Assembly (NCBI GenBank): GCA_042091275.1
Contig: JBELHR010000054.1
Location: 1 to 6,742, forward strand
Direction of reading: 5' to 3'
Length of the DNA: 6,742 nt
Source: JBELHR01 sp042091275
Lineage (GTDB): Bacteria > Bacteroidota > Bacteroidia > Flavobacteriales > Flavobacteriaceae
Below the pieces are notes generated by a model. The model ran no database searches, was not told where the DNA came from, and saw nothing but the letters and a program-made list of their open reading frames with translations. Shown in pieces: positions 6,245 to 6,742 of this stretch. The number at the start of each line of letters is the position of its first letter. Positions within the stretch are counted from its first letter, which is position 1. Position numbers and translations under genes: made by a program.

Positions 6245-6742
6245 TTATTTTTTCTCACTTTCCACCACCAATAATCTAGAACATACTTCCTTGGAAAAAT
6301 TAACCGAGACATTTTCACCCAATTTGTTCTTGTAATTCACATCGAGGCTTTGATCGAAACTTTGATAATTATCTATCTTTAATCTTGTTCCAAGTTGTAT
6401 TTGCTTTTGATTTAAGTATTTTAAAAACTCGTGAGTACTATCTCTCAATGCCTTAATTTCAACAACCTCTCCTATATTGATATCTCTGAGAATTTTTAAA
6501 TTTTGAGTTTGAATTATTCCTAATTTATCGGGAATCGGACTTCCGTGGGGATCGTGACTAGGAAAACCAAGGAGTTCATCAATTCTTTCAAAGAATTTTG
6601 TGGATTTGATATGCTCCATTTCCTCTGCAATATCATGTACCTCTTCCCAACCAAATCCCATTACTTTTTCTAAATACATCTCGGCTAATCTGTGTTTCCT
6701 GATGATCAATGAAGCCTTTAATCTTCCAGATTCTGTAAGTTC
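6245..6742 (-). CDS. DtxR/MntR-family metal-dependent repressor, 5' end beyond window
   Basis: The frame is open to the window edge: 165 codons are visible. A TTG at 6709 is not the start, because the 11 codons before it (ELTESGRLKAS) are the typical family wing end. The N-terminal winged helix is mostly missing. Six metal-ligand positions align with DtxR at a constant offset of 62: fragment His17, Glu21, His36, Glu40, Glu43 and His44 match DtxR His79, Glu83, His98, Cys102, Glu105 and His106. Glu in place of Cys102 is the MntR-like choice and suggests a manganese or mixed Mn/Fe sensor (inference). A PHGSPIP linker follows, then a FeoA/SH3-like C-terminal domain (about fragment residues 84-160). 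Such proteins bind DNA as metal-loaded dimers and repress metal uptake genes. About 62 residues should lie off the right edge. No metal transporter is visible here; the next gene downstream is the permease, after a 526-base gap. Confidence 0.93.
   Translation of the reverse strand, partial: ELTESGRLKASLIIRKHRLAEMYLEKVMGFGWEEVHDIAEEMEHIKSTKFFERIDELLGFPSHDPHGSPIPDKLGIIQTQNLKILRDINIGEVVEIKALRDSTHEFLKYLNQKQIQLGTRLKIDNYQSFDQSLDVNYKNKLGENVSVNFSKEVCSRLLVVESEKK

Overview
The window looks like chromosomal DNA of a member of the Bacteroidota, most likely a flavobacterium or close relative. The reasons are an AT-rich composition, a SprE/PorW-type lipoprotein of the type IX secretion and gliding machinery, a DUF5687-type permease (a family I know essentially from Bacteroidota), A-rich translation starts without a clear Shine-Dalgarno, and one promoter of the Bacteroidota form TTTG-N20-TAnnTTTG. 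All six recognisable genes lie on the minus strand, so transcription runs from right to left.

From right to left: (1) the 3' part of a DtxR/MntR-family metal-dependent repressor (6245-6742), whose 5' end is outside the window; (2) a 526-base gap (5719-6244) with no convincing gene but many repeats and dyads; (3) a two-gene ABC exporter, DUF5687 permease (4258-5718) and ATPase (3557-4261), joined by an ATGA overlap; (4) a 56-base gap holding a good promoter; (5) a likely three-gene operon: nitronate monooxygenase-type flavoenzyme (2544-3500), SprE/PorW-like TPR lipoprotein (406-2511) and a small bactofilin (11-403). The last two are only 2 bases apart.

The leftmost genes point to the cell envelope: a lipoprotein needed for type IX secretion next to a polymer-forming cytoskeletal protein. 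The flavoenzyme leads that transcript and is probably housekeeping or detoxifying. The ABC pair is a separate export unit of unknown substrate.

The most unusual part is the intergenic block at about 5940-6244. It holds four copies of CGTTNNNCG at 21, 21 and 19 base spacing, resembling an extended LytTR-type binding array. It also has a 14-bp hairpin whose loop is almost filled by an 18-base element, a second copy of that element 231 bases away, a 9-bp hairpin that pairs better as plus-strand RNA, and an 11-bp perfect inverted repeat that abuts the repressor's stop codon. Whether this is a control region, a non-coding RNA or a dispersed repeat cannot be settled from this sequence alone.
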